A stretch of DNA of 11,485 nt from Aminipila sp047974845. Lineage in GTDB: Bacteria > Bacillota > Clostridia > Peptostreptococcales > Anaerovoracaceae. Location of the stretch: the NCBI GenBank assembly GCA_047974845.1, contig JBKECQ010000106.1:1-11485 (forward strand). Direction: 5' to 3'. The notes under the pieces were generated by a model, which ran no database searches, was not told where the DNA came from, and saw nothing but the letters and a program-made list of their open reading frames with translations. The position numbers were made by a program, and so were the translations under genes. Below are positions 11,403 to 11,485 of the stretch, in pieces (the first letter of the stretch is position 1; each line of letters starts with the position of its first letter).

Positions 11403-11485
11403 CAAGTTTTAATACAGATTTAGTAAGTAAAAAAAGGACAATTTAACTAGCCCCATGTGAAGATGAGGATAAAAATTAAATATGG

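Overview
The window looks like chromosomal DNA from a low-GC, anaerobic, endospore-former-type Firmicute (class Clostridia). This rests on the strong AT bias, purine-rich Shine-Dalgarno sites of the AGGAGG type, frequent TTG/GTG starts, a Firmicutes-style FMN riboswitch with an intrinsic terminator, and a 4-hydroxybutyrate gene set otherwise known from Clostridium kluyveri, C. aminobutyricum and Clostridioides difficile. The genus cannot be fixed from the sequence.

Region 1 (1-3607) is the downstream part of a 4-hydroxybutyrate fermentation cluster. It holds the C-terminus of 4-hydroxybutyryl-CoA dehydratase (abfD), a small cysteine-rich protein of unknown function, 4-hydroxybutyrate CoA-transferase (abfT/cat2) and NAD-dependent 4-hydroxybutyrate dehydrogenase (4hbD). 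Together these interconvert succinate semialdehyde, 4-hydroxybutyrate, 4-hydroxybutyryl-CoA and crotonyl-CoA, feeding butyrate formation. A low-complexity A/G-rich spacer and a hairpin separate abfD from the rest, and an elaborate hairpin terminator with competing pairings closes the cluster.

Region 2 (3608-4525) is a single gene for a DUF975-type multi-pass membrane protein. It has a near-consensus sigma-A promoter with an inverted repeat just upstream.

Region 3 (4526-8963) is a riboflavin biosynthesis operon, ribD-ribE-ribBA-ribH. It has a promoter and an FMN riboswitch with its terminator, but ribD begins almost 500 nt after the aptamer. The long leader contains eight perfect TATAAA repeats, an imperfect palindrome, a second intrinsic terminator resembling the first, and a G-richer stretch of unknown origin. 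The four proteins convert GTP and ribulose-5-phosphate to riboflavin. The operon ends in a hairpin terminator that carries the ribosome-binding site of the next gene.

Region 4 (8964-11485) is an accessory-looking tail. It contains a truncated P-loop ATPase, a tiny two-helix membrane protein gene on the minus strand, a helical protein of a family often mislabelled acetylglutamate kinase, a possible 33-residue membrane peptide on the minus strand, and a cupin protein. A decayed, minus-strand relative of the two-helix gene follows. The two related minus-strand copies therefore bracket the helical-protein/cupin pair. I see no CRISPR array, transposase, tRNA or rRNA. The least explained parts are the small Cys-rich protein, the terminator-like element after 4hbD, the composite rib leader and the bracketed module in region 4.
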